Source of the DNA: Dryocola sp031988645
GTDB taxonomy: Bacteria > Pseudomonadota > Gammaproteobacteria > Enterobacterales > Enterobacteriaceae
DNA length: 64,000 nucleotides
Reading direction: 5' to 3'
Assembly: GCF_051307045.1 (NCBI RefSeq)
Contig: NZ_CP150452.1
Coordinates: 620,001 to 684,000, forward strand
This document shows positions 34,726 to 44,274 of the stretch, piece by piece. The translations under genes were made by a program, and so were the position numbers. The first letter of the stretch is position 1. The number at the start of each line of letters is the position of its first letter. The notes beneath the pieces were generated by a model. It searched no databases, was not told the DNA's origin, and worked only from the letters and a program-made list of their open reading frames with translations.

Positions 34726-34907
34726 ACGTGTTATTCGTTGTTCCATCATCAATGGCTTAGCGTCGGCAAACGGTCAGAGACTAACTTACTCATCACCACA
34801 GCGCTAGTGTTAATCCTGCCCGTTAGCGCGCGGCCGTTAGGCACCGCTATCAATGACGGGTATGATAAAGCAAATTCTAGCCGACAGCATGACGATTTGG
34901 GGAGTAT

Positions 34908-35720
34908 ATGCAGTATTGGGGAAAAGTACTCGGTGTCGCAATAGCACTTATTATGGGCGGTGGCTTCTGGGGCGTGGTGTTAGGCTTGCTGATTGGTCAT
35001 ACGATCGATAAGGTGCGCAGCCGCCGCAGCGCCTGGTTTTCTAATCAACAGCAGCGTCAGTCGCTGTTTTTTAGCACCACCTTTGAGGTGATGGGCCATC
35101 TGACCAAATCGAAAGGACGCGTTACCGAGGCGGATATTCAGATAGCCTCCCTGCTGATGGACCAGATGCAGCTGCACGGCAACGCAAGAAGCGCGGCGCA
35201 GCACGCATTTCGCACCGGCAAAGAGAACGGCTATCCGCTGCGCGAGAAAATGCGCCAGCTGCGCAGCGTCTGTTTTGGCCGTTTTGATTTGATTAGGATG
35301 TTTCTGGAAATTCAGATTCAGGCGGCCTTTGCCGACGGCTCGCTGCACCCTAACGAACGTCAGGTGCTTTATGTGATTGCGGAAGAACTCGGCATTTCAC
35401 GCCTGCAGTTCGATCAGTTCCTGCGCATGATGGAAGGCGGCCAGCAGTTTGGCGGCGGCTATAGCCAGCGGCAGGAAGGCGGTTTCCAGCAGCAACAGCG
35501 CGGCCCGACGCTTGAGGACGCCTGCAACGTGCTGGGCGTGAAGAGCGGCGATGACCCGGCGGTCATCAAGCGCGCCTACCGCAAACTCATGAGCGAGCAT
35601 CACCCGGACAAGCTGGTGGCTAAAGGGCTGCCGCCGGAGATGATGCAGATGGCGAAGCAGAAAGCCCAGGAAATCCAGAAGGCCTACGATTTGATAAAGA
35701 CGGCGAAGGGTTTTAAGTAA
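34908..35720 (+). CDS. djlA: Membrane-anchored DnaJ-like protein DjlA
   Basis: Type III inner-membrane co-chaperone of DnaK, 270 residues (E. coli 271). A single glycine-rich N-terminal membrane helix (ALIMGGGFWGVVLGLLIG, about residues 13-30), a TerB-like central domain, a Gln/Gly-rich linker (FGGGYSQRQEGGFQQQQ) and a C-terminal J domain with the HPD motif (SEHHPDKL). In E. coli it activates capsule genes through the Rcs system. It is divergent from lptD and convergent to rluA. Confidence 0.96.
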   Translation: MQYWGKVLGVAIALIMGGGFWGVVLGLLIGHTIDKVRSRRSAWFSNQQQRQSLFFSTTFEVMGHLTKSKGRVTEADIQIASLLMDQMQLHGNARSAAQHAFRTGKENGYPLREKMRQLRSVCFGRFDLIRMFLEIQIQAAFADGSLHPNERQVLYVIAEELGISRLQFDQFLRMMEGGQQFGGGYSQRQEGGFQQQQRGPTLEDACNVLGVKSGDDPAVIKRAYRKLMSEHHPDKLVAKGLPPEMMQMAKQKAQEIQKAYDLIKTAKGFK

Positions 35721-35726
35721 GTTTGT

Positions 35727-35798
35727 GGCGGGTGGCGCTGGCGCTTACCCGCCCTGCAAGGTTAAGGATAAGGTGGATAAGCTGTAGCGCCATCCACC
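35727..35798. repeat. REP/BIME element, copy 2
   Basis: Two inverted repeats in the 89-base gap between convergent djlA and rluA: GCGGGTGGCGC...GCGCTTACCCGC and GGTGGATAAGC...GCGCCATCCACC. Same type as at 11674 and 42680. Confidence 0.72.
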
Positions 35799-35809
35799 TT
35801 AGGGCGTCA

Positions 35810-36469
35810 TCAGAAGTCCGCCGGCGCGCGGAACGTCATCGGCGTGCCGTAAGCGGGATGGGTGATGGTCAGCATTTCCGCATGCAGCTGTAAACGCGGC
35901 GCTAGCGCCCGCGCTTCCGGGGTCGCGTAGAAGCGGTCTCCGAGAATAGGGTGCCCCAGCGCCTGCATATGCACGCGCAGCTGGTGCGAACGCCCGGTAA
36001 TGGGTTTTAAAAGGATGCGGGCGGTATTATCCGCCGCATACTCCAGCACCTGATATTCCGTCTGCGCAGACTTGCCGGTTTCGTAGCACACCTTCTGCTT
36101 AGGCCGGTTCGGCCAGTCGCAAATCAGCGGCAGGTCCACCAGCCCCTCTTCCGGCTGCGGATGACCCCACACCCTCGCCACATACTGCTTCTTCGGCTCC
36201 CGCTCGCGAAACTGGCGTTTCAGCTCGCGTTCGGCAGCCTTGGTCAACGCCACGGCGATCACGCCGCTGGTAGCCATATCCAGCCGGTGCACCGATTCCG
36301 CCAGCGGGAAGTCACGCTGGATGCGCGTCATCACGCTGTCTTTATGCTCATCAAGACGCCCCGGCACGGACAACAGGCCCGAAGGCTTGTTGACCACCAT
36401 AATATGCTCATCCTGATAAAGGATGACCAGCCAGGGATCCTTCGGCGGGTTGTAGGGTTCCATTATCAT
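35810..36469 (-). CDS. rluA: Dual-specificity pseudouridine synthase RluA
   Basis: Makes pseudouridine 746 in 23S rRNA and 32 in several tRNAs. 219 residues, as in E. coli. The catalytic aspartate is in VHRLDMATSG (about residue 64), and TGRSHQLRVHM and the ILGDRFY segment complete the fold. Its start codon overlaps the rapA stop (TAATG), so the two genes are coupled as in E. coli. Confidence 0.96.
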   Translation of the reverse strand: MIMEPYNPPKDPWLVILYQDEHIMVVNKPSGLLSVPGRLDEHKDSVMTRIQRDFPLAESVHRLDMATSGVIAVALTKAAERELKRQFREREPKKQYVARVWGHPQPEEGLVDLPLICDWPNRPKQKVCYETGKSAQTEYQVLEYAADNTARILLKPITGRSHQLRVHMQALGHPILGDRFYATPEARALAPRLQLHAEMLTITHPAYGTPMTFRAPADF

Positions 36470-39375
36470 TACTGGTGCGTCACCACGACCAGACGCAGCG
36501 CGTCCAGGCGCCAGTTTGCCTGCGCGAGGCTCTCAAGCACCTGCAGACGGTTGGCTTCAATAGCTTCCAGCTCGTCATCGCGAATGTTCGGGTTAACGGC
36601 TTTTAGCGCCTCGAGTCGGGAGAGCTCCGCGCTGAGCTTCTCGTCCGCCTCTTCGCGCGCGGCTTTAATCAGAACCTGGGCCGCCGCTTCGACCTTCTCT
36701 TCCGCCAGCTGCAGGATGGCATGCACGTCCTGCTGCACCGCGTTCACCAGCTTGCTGCCGGTATGGCGGTTTACCGCGCTCAGCTGGCGGTTGAAGCTTT
36801 CAAACTCCACCTGGCCTGCGAGGTTGGTGCCGTTTTTGTCCACCAGCATACGAACCGGCGTCGGCGGCAGGAAGCGGTTAAGCTGCAGCTGCTTCGGCGC
36901 TTTCGCCTCCACGACGTACACCAGTTCCAGCAGCAGCGTGCCCACCGGCAGCGCCTTATTTTTCAGCAGCGAAAGGGCGCAGCTGCCGGTATCGCCGGAA
37001 AGGATCAGATCCAGGCCGTTGCGGATAATCGGGTGTTCCCAGGTGACAAACTGCGCGTCTTCGCGCGACAGCGCCACATCGCGCTCGAAGGTTATGGTGC
37101 AGCCGTCTTCCGGCAGGCCCGGGAAATCAGGCACCAGCATGTGATCGGAAGGGGTCAGCACGACCATGTTGTCGCCGCGATCGTCCTGATTGATGCCGAC
37201 GATGTCAAACAGGTTCAGGGCGAAGCTCACCAGCCCGGTGTCGTTGTCCTGGGCGGAAATCGCCTCGGCCAGCGCCTGAGATTTCTCGCCGCCGTTGGAG
37301 TGGATTTCCAGCAGGCGGTCGCGGCCTTGCTCGAGCTGCAGCTTCAGCGCGTCGTGCTGTTCGCGGCACTGCTTGATGAGCTCGTCGAAACCGGCGGTAT
37401 TTTCTGGCGCGGCGAGGTATTGAATCAGCTGCGTATAAACGCTGTCGTAAATAGCGCGGCCCGTCGGACAGGTGTGCTCAAAGGCGTCCAGCCCTTCGTG
37501 ATACCACTGCACAAGCACCGACTGCGCGGTCTTTTCAAGGTAGGGCACGTGGATCTGGATGTCGTGGGCCTGGCCGATGCGGTCCAGACGCCCGATGCGC
37601 TGTTCCAGCAGGTCCGGGTTAAACGGCAGGTCGAACATCACCAGGTTGCTTGCGAACTGGAAGTTACGGCCTTCGGAGCCGATTTCAGAACACAGCAGCA
37701 CCTGGGCGCCGGTGTCTTCTTCCGCAAACCAGGCGGCGGCGCGGTCACGCTCGATAATCGACATGCCTTCATGGAACACGGCCGCCCGAATGCCTTCGCG
37801 CTCGCGCAGAACCTGTTCCAGCTGCAGGGCGGTGGCGGCTTTCGCGCAAATCACCAGCACCTTCTGAGAGCGGTGGCTGGTCAGGTAGCCCATCAGCCAG
37901 TCAACGCGCGGATCGAAGTTCCACCAGGTGCCGCTGTCGCCTTCAAACTCCTGATAAATCTGCTCCGGGTAGAGCATGTCGCGGGCGCGGTCTTCGACAG
38001 ACTTACGCGCGCTCATAATCCCCGACACCTTGATAGCCGTCTGGTACTGCGTCGGCAGCGGCAGACGGATGGTGTGCAGCTCGCGTTTCGGGAAGCCTTT
38101 CACGCCGTTACGGGTATTACGGAACAGCACGCGGCTTGTGCCGTGGCGGTCCATCAGCATGGAAATCAGTTCCTGACGCGCGCTCTCGCTGCCTTCGCGG
38201 TCGCTGTTGGCGGTTTGCAGCAGCGGCTCAATGTCCTGCTCGCCGATAAGATCGCACAGGGTGTTTAACTGATCGTCGGTCAGATGGTTGCCGGCCAGCA
38301 GCAGCGCGACGGCGTCCGCGACAGGGCGGTAGTTTTGCTGTTCTTCGACAAACTGCTCAAAATCGTGGAAGCGGCTTGGGTCCAGCAGGCGCAGACGCGC
38401 AAAGTGGCTTTCCATACCCAGCTGTTCAGGCGTTGCGGTTAGCAGCAGCACGCCGGGCACGCGCTCGGCAAGCTGTTCGATGGCCTGATACTCACGGCTG
38501 GGGGCGTCTTCGCTCCACACCAGATGGTGAGCTTCGTCGACCACCATTAAATCCCACTCGGCGTCGCACAGGTGCTCAAGGCGCTGCTTGCTGCGGCGCA
38601 CAAAATCAAGGGAGCAGATCACCAGCTGTTCGGTTTCGAACGGGTTATCGCTGTCGTGCTGGGCTTCCGCGTAGCGCTCGTCGTCAAACAGCGCGAAGCG
38701 CAGGTTAAAGCGGCGCAGCATTTCAACCAGCCACTGGTGCTGCAGGGTTTCCGGCACCACGATCAGCACGCGCTCGGCGCTGCCGGCCAGCAGCTGCTGG
38801 TGCAGGATCATCCCGGCTTCGATGGTTTTTCCGAGGCCCACTTCGTCCGCCAGCAGGACGCGCGGCGCATGGCGACGGCCCACGTCGTGGGCGATATTCA
38901 GCTGGTGCGGGATGAGGCTGGTGCGCATGCCGCGCAGGCCGCTCCACGGCTGGCGGTACTGCTCGCTTTGGTATTTGCGCGCGCGGAAACGCAGGGCAAA
39001 ACGGTCCATGCGGTCAATCTGGCCGGCAAACAGACGGTCCTGCGGCTTGCTGAAGACCAGCTTGCTGTCGAGGAAAACCTCGCGCAGCATGGTGTTGGCC
39101 TCTTCGGTATCCAGACGGGTGCCAACGTAGGCGAGTAAGCCTTTTTCTTCTTTAACTTCATCAACTTTGAGTTGCCAGCCTTCATGGCTGGTGACGGTAT
39201 CGCCCGGATTAAACATCACGCGGGTGATAGGCGAGTCATTCCTGGAATACAGACGATTTTCACCGGTGGCAGGGAAAAGCAGGGTAACCATCCTTGGGTC
39301 TACTGCGACGACGGTCCCCAGTCCCAGTTCGCTTTCGGTATCGCTGATCCAACGTTGACCAAGTGTAAAAGGCAT
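36469..39375 (-). CDS. rapA: RNA polymerase-associated ATPase RapA
   Basis: SWI2/SNF2-family ATPase that recycles stalled RNA polymerase, 968 residues, the E. coli length. N-terminal Tudor-like domains bind polymerase (MPFTLGQRWISDTESELGLG at the start); the ATPase core has LLADEVGLGKTIEAG (Walker A, about residue 172-186), DEAHH, LLLTATP and, in the second RecA lobe, SEIGSEGRNFQFA and QRIGRLDRIGQ. The frame is intact over the full length. Confidence 0.97.
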   Translation of the reverse strand: MPFTLGQRWISDTESELGLGTVVAVDPRMVTLLFPATGENRLYSRNDSPITRVMFNPGDTVTSHEGWQLKVDEVKEEKGLLAYVGTRLDTEEANTMLREVFLDSKLVFSKPQDRLFAGQIDRMDRFALRFRARKYQSEQYRQPWSGLRGMRTSLIPHQLNIAHDVGRRHAPRVLLADEVGLGKTIEAGMILHQQLLAGSAERVLIVVPETLQHQWLVEMLRRFNLRFALFDDERYAEAQHDSDNPFETEQLVICSLDFVRRSKQRLEHLCDAEWDLMVVDEAHHLVWSEDAPSREYQAIEQLAERVPGVLLLTATPEQLGMESHFARLRLLDPSRFHDFEQFVEEQQNYRPVADAVALLLAGNHLTDDQLNTLCDLIGEQDIEPLLQTANSDREGSESARQELISMLMDRHGTSRVLFRNTRNGVKGFPKRELHTIRLPLPTQYQTAIKVSGIMSARKSVEDRARDMLYPEQIYQEFEGDSGTWWNFDPRVDWLMGYLTSHRSQKVLVICAKAATALQLEQVLREREGIRAAVFHEGMSIIERDRAAAWFAEEDTGAQVLLCSEIGSEGRNFQFASNLVMFDLPFNPDLLEQRIGRLDRIGQAHDIQIHVPYLEKTAQSVLVQWYHEGLDAFEHTCPTGRAIYDSVYTQLIQYLAAPENTAGFDELIKQCREQHDALKLQLEQGRDRLLEIHSNGGEKSQALAEAISAQDNDTGLVSFALNLFDIVGINQDDRGDNMVVLTPSDHMLVPDFPGLPEDGCTITFERDVALSREDAQFVTWEHPIIRNGLDLILSGDTGSCALSLLKNKALPVGTLLLELVYVVEAKAPKQLQLNRFLPPTPVRMLVDKNGTNLAGQVEFESFNRQLSAVNRHTGSKLVNAVQQDVHAILQLAEEKVEAAAQVLIKAAREEADEKLSAELSRLEALKAVNPNIRDDELEAIEANRLQVLESLAQANWRLDALRLVVVTHQ

Positions 39376-39520
39376 AAGATTTCGACTCTATTATCAGTTA
39401 CTAAGATTTGCAGGCAATAGCATAACCGCCGCGCGCAAAAGGGGGCGGCAGTTCAATAAGCAGGTACATGGATGTTTCAGGAGGGCGCTATGGTACTGGA
39501 AGGAAACAAGATAGTCACCG

Positions 39521-41882
39521 TCAAAATAGCCCTAATTGCCCTGTCATCAGTGTAGCAAAGTCATCCTCAAGGAAAGGTAAAATTCCTTCCGCCACCGGCT
39601 GAAGCTGGCGGGTGAGGTAGTGATCGTAATCCAGCGGCGACTGCTGGTAGTCCACGGGCTCCGGCCCGTTTAACGTCATCACGTATTGAATAGTGCCCCG
39701 GTTTTGATACTGGGCGGGCCGGCCAAGCCGCTGATTGTGCTCGTCGGCGAGGCGCGCGGCGCGCACATGCGGCGGCACGTTTTTTTGATACTCGCTAAGC
39801 GGGCGACGCAGCCTTTTGCGATAGACGAGCCGATCGTCCAGCTCGCCGGCCATCAGGCTGGCTATCGTCTCGCGAATATAGTCCTGATAGGGCTCGTTGC
39901 GGAAAACCCGCAGGTAGAGCGTCTGCTGGAACTGCTGGGCCAGCGGCGTCCAGTCCGTGCGCACCGTCTCCAGGCCTTTAAACACCATGCGCTGCTTCTC
40001 GCCTTCCTGAATCATCCCCGCGTAGCGTTTTTTGCTGCCTTCCACGGTGCCGCGAATGGTTGGCATCAGGAAGCGGCAAAAATGGGATTCGAACTCGATT
40101 TCAAGCGCGCTGTTTAGCTGCTGCGTTTCCCGCAGATGCCGCGACCACCATTCGTTGACGTGGCCGACCAGCCGTTGGCCTATGCGGGCGGCGTCTTCTT
40201 CTGAATGGGCTTTCTTCAGCCACACGAAGGTGGAATCGGTGTCGCCGTAAATCACGTCAAAGCCCTGGGATTCGATAAGCTCTTTGGTTTTGCGCATGAT
40301 CTGGTGCCCGCGCATGGTGATCGATGAGGCAAGACGCGGATCGAAGAAGCGGCAGGCGCTGGTGCCCAGCACGCCGTAAAAGGCGTTCATAATGATCTTC
40401 AGCGCCTGGGAAAGCGGCTTATTTCCCTGGCGTTTCGCTTCGTCGCGGCCATGCCAGATCTGGCCGACGATCTCCGGCAGGCAGTGGGTGGTTCTGGAGA
40501 AATGGGCGCCGAGAAAACCTTCGACCGCCCGCTGCGGCTCGGGATGCGCCATGCCTTCGACCAGCCCGACCGGATCGATAAGAAAGGTGCGGATGATCGA
40601 CGGATACAGGCTCTTGTAATCCAGCACCAGCACCGAATCATACAGGCCGGGACGTGAGTCCATAACGTAGCCGCCGGGGCTGGGCCTGCGGCGGGATCGC
40701 TCCCAGATTCGGGGCGACATAGCCGGCGCGGTGCATGCGCGGAATATAAAGGTGGCTAAAAGCCGCCACGGAGCCGCCGTGCTTGTCCAGCGGCAGGCCG
40801 TTAACCGAGGCTCGCTCCAGCAGAAAAGGCATCAGCTCGGTTTTATGGAAAATTCGCGTGACCAGCTCGCAATCTTTGAGGTTGTACTTCGCCAGCGCCG
40901 GCTTGTCTTGCGCAAAGCGGCGGTTAATTTCATCCATCCTGTCCCAGGGATTATCTATCGACTTGCCTTCGCCGAGCAGCTCCCGGGAAACGGCCTCCAG
41001 AGAGAATGAAGAGAAATTCCAGAAGGCCGATTTCAGCGCATCGATGCCGTCAACGATCGCTCGTCCCGGCGCCTGGGCGAAGAACACGCCCTGCTTAAAG
41101 CCGTGTTCGCGCCACTCCAGCACGCTGTTGCCGCGGCCAAGCCGCAGCGGCACCTGATAGCGCTCGGCCAGCTTCTGCAGCATGCGTAAATCGAACTGCA
41201 CCACGTTCCAGCCGATCAGCACGTCGGGATCGTGATGGGCAAACCAGGCGTTGAGCTTTTCAATTAACTGCGGACGGCTGGCAACGTACTCGAGGGTAAA
41301 ATCCAGTTCGCTTGCGTCGCCGTTTTCCGGGCCGAGCATATAGACGATGCGCTGCCCACAGCCTTCAAGCCCGATGCAGTAGAGTTCGCCGTGCCGGTTG
41401 GTTTCAATATCCAGCGAAACCCATTTCAGCGGGGGGCGATACCCCGGAGCGGGCTTAAGGCGGGTTTCGGTTATCTCGCCGCTGCGCTCCTCGCCGCTAA
41501 ACCAGACGGGTGCGGTGATAAAACGCTCCATCAAAAAGCGTTCCGGCGGGCGGATATCGGCTTCATACACCTTTACGCCGCCGTCGCGCAGGAGTTTTTC
41601 AAGGCGCATTAACTGACGGTGCTGGCGGCAGTAGAGACCGCTAACGGGCTGACGTTGGAAGTCTTTTAAGGGGAGCGGGGTAAGGCGATACTGGCTTTCG
41701 CCGGCAAGCAGACGTTCGGCTTCGCTTTGCTGCGACTGCGGAATAAAAGCGACGGATTCCTGGTACGGCAGGCGCACTTTAACCGGGCCTTCATCCGTTG
41801 CCAGCCAGAAATCCACCTCTGTGCCACGCGGGGTATCTCGCCAGTGGCGCGTTAACAAAAACCCCTGCCGAGCTTGCGACAC
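39521..41882 (-). pseudogene. polB: DNA polymerase II, interrupted by one extra base
   Basis: SOS-induced family B polymerase with 3'-5' exonuclease. The N-terminal frame from 41882 holds the exonuclease motif SLDIETNRHGE and runs to GAIPPQA; the rest, from SPGGYVMDSRPGLYDSVLVLD, is in another frame down to 39521. The extra base is in GGGCC at 40682-40686 (CAGGCCCAGC on the coding strand where CAGGCCAGC is expected). Corrected length is 786 residues (E. coli 783). Polymerase motifs DYKSLYPSI, KIIMNAFYG and YGDTDS are intact. A LexA site was not confidently placed. polB is not essential, so a true mutation cannot be excluded, but the context matches the other seven shifts. Confidence 0.92.
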
Positions 41883-41958
41883 GCTGTATTCTCTTAAAAG
41901 GAAAAGTGGTCTGATTATAGCCCACTTCGCCGGAGATTACTGCTTTTATGTACAGTGC

Positions 41959-42654
41959 TTACTGGCCGTAATAGGCCCTGGCGCCGTGCTTACGCAGGTA
42001 ATGCTTGTCTAACAATGTCTGCTGCATCGCGGCCATTTCCGGCGCCAGCTGGCGGCAGAAAATGCCCATATAGGCTACCTCTTCGAGCACGATGGCGTTG
42101 TGTACGGCCTCCTGCGGATCCTTGCCCCAGGTGAAAGGGCCGTGGGAATGCACCAGCACGCCGGGCATCTGAAGCGCATCTATTCCGCGTTCGGCGAAGG
42201 TCTGCACGATAACCTCCCCGGTTTGCCACTCATAGTCGCCGGCTATCTCTTCATCGGTCATTTTACGCGTGCAGGGAATGGCGCCGTAGAAGTAGTCGGC
42301 GTGGGTGGTGCCGGTGGCCGGAATAGACTGCCCGGCCTGCGCCCAGATAGTGGCATGGCGCGAGTGGGTATGAACGATGCCGCCGATATGCGGAAAACGC
42401 TGATACAGCAGGCGATGGGTCGGCGTATCTGACGACGGTTTCTTGCCACCTTCCACCACTTCGCCCGTCGCCAGGCTTACCACCACCATATCCCCGGCGG
42501 TCATGATGCCGTACTCAACGCCTGACGGTTTGATTACCAGCACGCCGCGCTCGCGATCCACCGCGCTGACGTTGCCCCAGGTCAGGGTTACCAGATTGTG
42601 CTGCGGGAGCGCCAGATTCGCTTCCAGCACCTGCCGTTTTAGATCTTCTAACAT
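41959..42654 (-). CDS. araD: L-ribulose-5-phosphate 4-epimerase
   Basis: Class II aldolase-family, zinc-dependent epimerase that makes D-xylulose 5-phosphate, last step of arabinose breakdown. 231 residues from MLEDLKRQVLEANL, the E. coli length; in-frame codons upstream to 42711 lie in the REP region. Metal ligands are in VHTHSRHAT and in HSHGPFTWG. It is last in araBAD, separated from araA by 107 bases that hold a REP element, as in E. coli. Confidence 0.96.
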   Translation of the reverse strand: MLEDLKRQVLEANLALPQHNLVTLTWGNVSAVDRERGVLVIKPSGVEYGIMTAGDMVVVSLATGEVVEGGKKPSSDTPTHRLLYQRFPHIGGIVHTHSRHATIWAQAGQSIPATGTTHADYFYGAIPCTRKMTDEEIAGDYEWQTGEVIVQTFAERGIDALQMPGVLVHSHGPFTWGKDPQEAVHNAIVLEEVAYMGIFCRQLAPEMAAMQQTLLDKHYLRKHGARAYYGQ

Positions 42655-42679
42655 ATTGAGTCCCGGACTTTTTAGAGGA

Positions 42680-42742
42680 CGGATAAGCAAAGCGCCATCC
42701 ACCGCTCTCATCTATCGGCGGGCGGCGCTATGCCTGCCCGCC
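42680..42742. repeat. REP/BIME element between araA and araD
   Basis: Two inverted repeats (GGATAAGC...GCGCCATCC and GGCGGGCGGCGC...GCCTGCCCGCC). In E. coli a REP also lies between araA and araD, where such stems set unequal mRNA stability. Confidence 0.75.
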
Positions 42743-42761
42743 CTACAAAAAGGATGGCGAA

Positions 42762-44264
42762 TCAGCGTTTAAAGCCGTAATAAACCTCGTTCCAGCGCAG
42801 GGCGTCTTTGAACGCCGGCAGGCGCGTTTCGCTGTCGATAACGGCAAGCTCGATGCCGTGCAGCTCGGAGAACAAACGCATGTCGTCCAGCGTCAGCGCC
42901 TGGCTGAAAACGGTATGGTGCGCGCCGCCCGCAAGGATCCAGGCTTCGGATGCGGTAGGCAGATCCGGCTGGGCTTTCCACAGCGCGTTGGCAACCGGCA
43001 GCTTTGGCAACCGGTGCGGAGCTTCGACGACATCCACGCAGTTCACCAGCAGGCGGAAACGATCGCCCAGATCGATAAGGCTGGCGTTTACCGCCGGGCC
43101 CGTTTGGGTGGAGAAGATCAGGCGCGCCGGATCCGCCTTGCCGCCGATGCCGAGGTGCTGTACGTCAAGGATGGGTTTTTCCGCAAGCGCGATAGAAGGA
43201 CAGACCTCCAGCATGTGCGAGCCGAGCACCATATCGTTGCCGTTTTCGAAGTTATAGGTGTAGTCCTCCATAAAGGAGGTGCCGCCGTTCAGGCCGCTCG
43301 ACATCACCTTCATAATGCGAAGCAGGGCGGCGGTTTTCCAGTCGCCTTCCCCCGCAAAGCCGTAGCCCTGCTGCATCAGGCGCTGAACGGCCAGCCCCGG
43401 CAGCTGTTTAAGGCCGTGCAGGTCTTCAAAGGTGGTGGTAAAGGCGTGGAAGCCCCCGTCGAGCAGGAACTTTTTCATTCCCAGCTCGATTCGGGCCGCA
43501 TCCAGCACGTTTTGACGCTTTTCGCCGTTTAGCTGCGCGGCGGGCGTCAGGCGATAGCTGCTTTCGTACTCGTCCACCAGCGCGTTCACGTCGCCGTCGC
43601 TGACGGCGTTAACCACCGCCACCAGGTCGCCTACCGCCCAGGTATTGACCGAGAAGCCGAATTTCATCTGGGCGGCAACCTTATCCCCGTCGGTGACCGC
43701 GACTTCACGCATGTTGTCGCCGAAGCGCACGACCTTCAGCCTGCGGGTATCCTGTTTAGATACGGCCTGGCGCATCCACGCGCCGATGCGCCGGTGCGCC
43801 TGCGGGTCCTGCCAGTGGCCGGTCACAACGGTATGCTGCTGACGCATGCGCGCGCCGATAAAACCGAACTCGCGGCCGCCGTGGGCGGTCTGGTTCAGGT
43901 TCATAAAGTCCATATCGATGCTGTCCCACGGGATCTGCGCATTAAACTGGGTATGGAACTGCAGCAGCGGCTTAGTGAGGATGCTCAGGCCGTTAATCCA
44001 CATTTTGGCCGGCGAGAAGGTGTGCAGCCACACCACCATGCCGGCACATTTATCGTCGTAGCTGGCGTCGCGGCAAATCGCTGTGATTTCATCCGGCGTG
44101 GTGCCGAGAGGCTTGAGCACCAGCCTGCACGGCAGGCCGGCTTCTTTATTCAACGCGTTCACCACCTGCCCGGCGTTTTGGGTCACCTGGCGCAGCGTTT
44201 CCGGGCCATAAAGATGCTGGCTACCGATCACAAACCACACTTCGTACTGTTCAAAAACGTTCAT
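42762..44264 (-). CDS. araA: L-arabinose isomerase
   Basis: Manganese-dependent isomerase converting L-arabinose to L-ribulose. 500 residues from MNVFEQYEVWFVIGSQHLYG, the E. coli length; a second ATG immediately before could add one Met. Family segments TLRQVTQNAGQVV, WLHTFSPAKMWI, HGGREFGFIGARM and HAFTTTFEDL (metal and active-site region) are present. AAGGACAGG serves as ribosome binding site. Middle gene of araBAD, ten bases after araB. Confidence 0.97.
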   Translation of the reverse strand: MNVFEQYEVWFVIGSQHLYGPETLRQVTQNAGQVVNALNKEAGLPCRLVLKPLGTTPDEITAICRDASYDDKCAGMVVWLHTFSPAKMWINGLSILTKPLLQFHTQFNAQIPWDSIDMDFMNLNQTAHGGREFGFIGARMRQQHTVVTGHWQDPQAHRRIGAWMRQAVSKQDTRRLKVVRFGDNMREVAVTDGDKVAAQMKFGFSVNTWAVGDLVAVVNAVSDGDVNALVDEYESSYRLTPAAQLNGEKRQNVLDAARIELGMKKFLLDGGFHAFTTTFEDLHGLKQLPGLAVQRLMQQGYGFAGEGDWKTAALLRIMKVMSSGLNGGTSFMEDYTYNFENGNDMVLGSHMLEVCPSIALAEKPILDVQHLGIGGKADPARLIFSTQTGPAVNASLIDLGDRFRLLVNCVDVVEAPHRLPKLPVANALWKAQPDLPTASEAWILAGGAHHTVFSQALTLDDMRLFSELHGIELAVIDSETRLPAFKDALRWNEVYYGFKR

Positions 44265-44274
44265 CATCCTGTCC

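Noticed and set aside
36721..38268. 515-codon plus-strand open frame opposite rapA
   Set aside because: Long only because of codon bias of rapA on the other strand; composition rich in His, Gln and Arg, no domain, no ribosome binding site.
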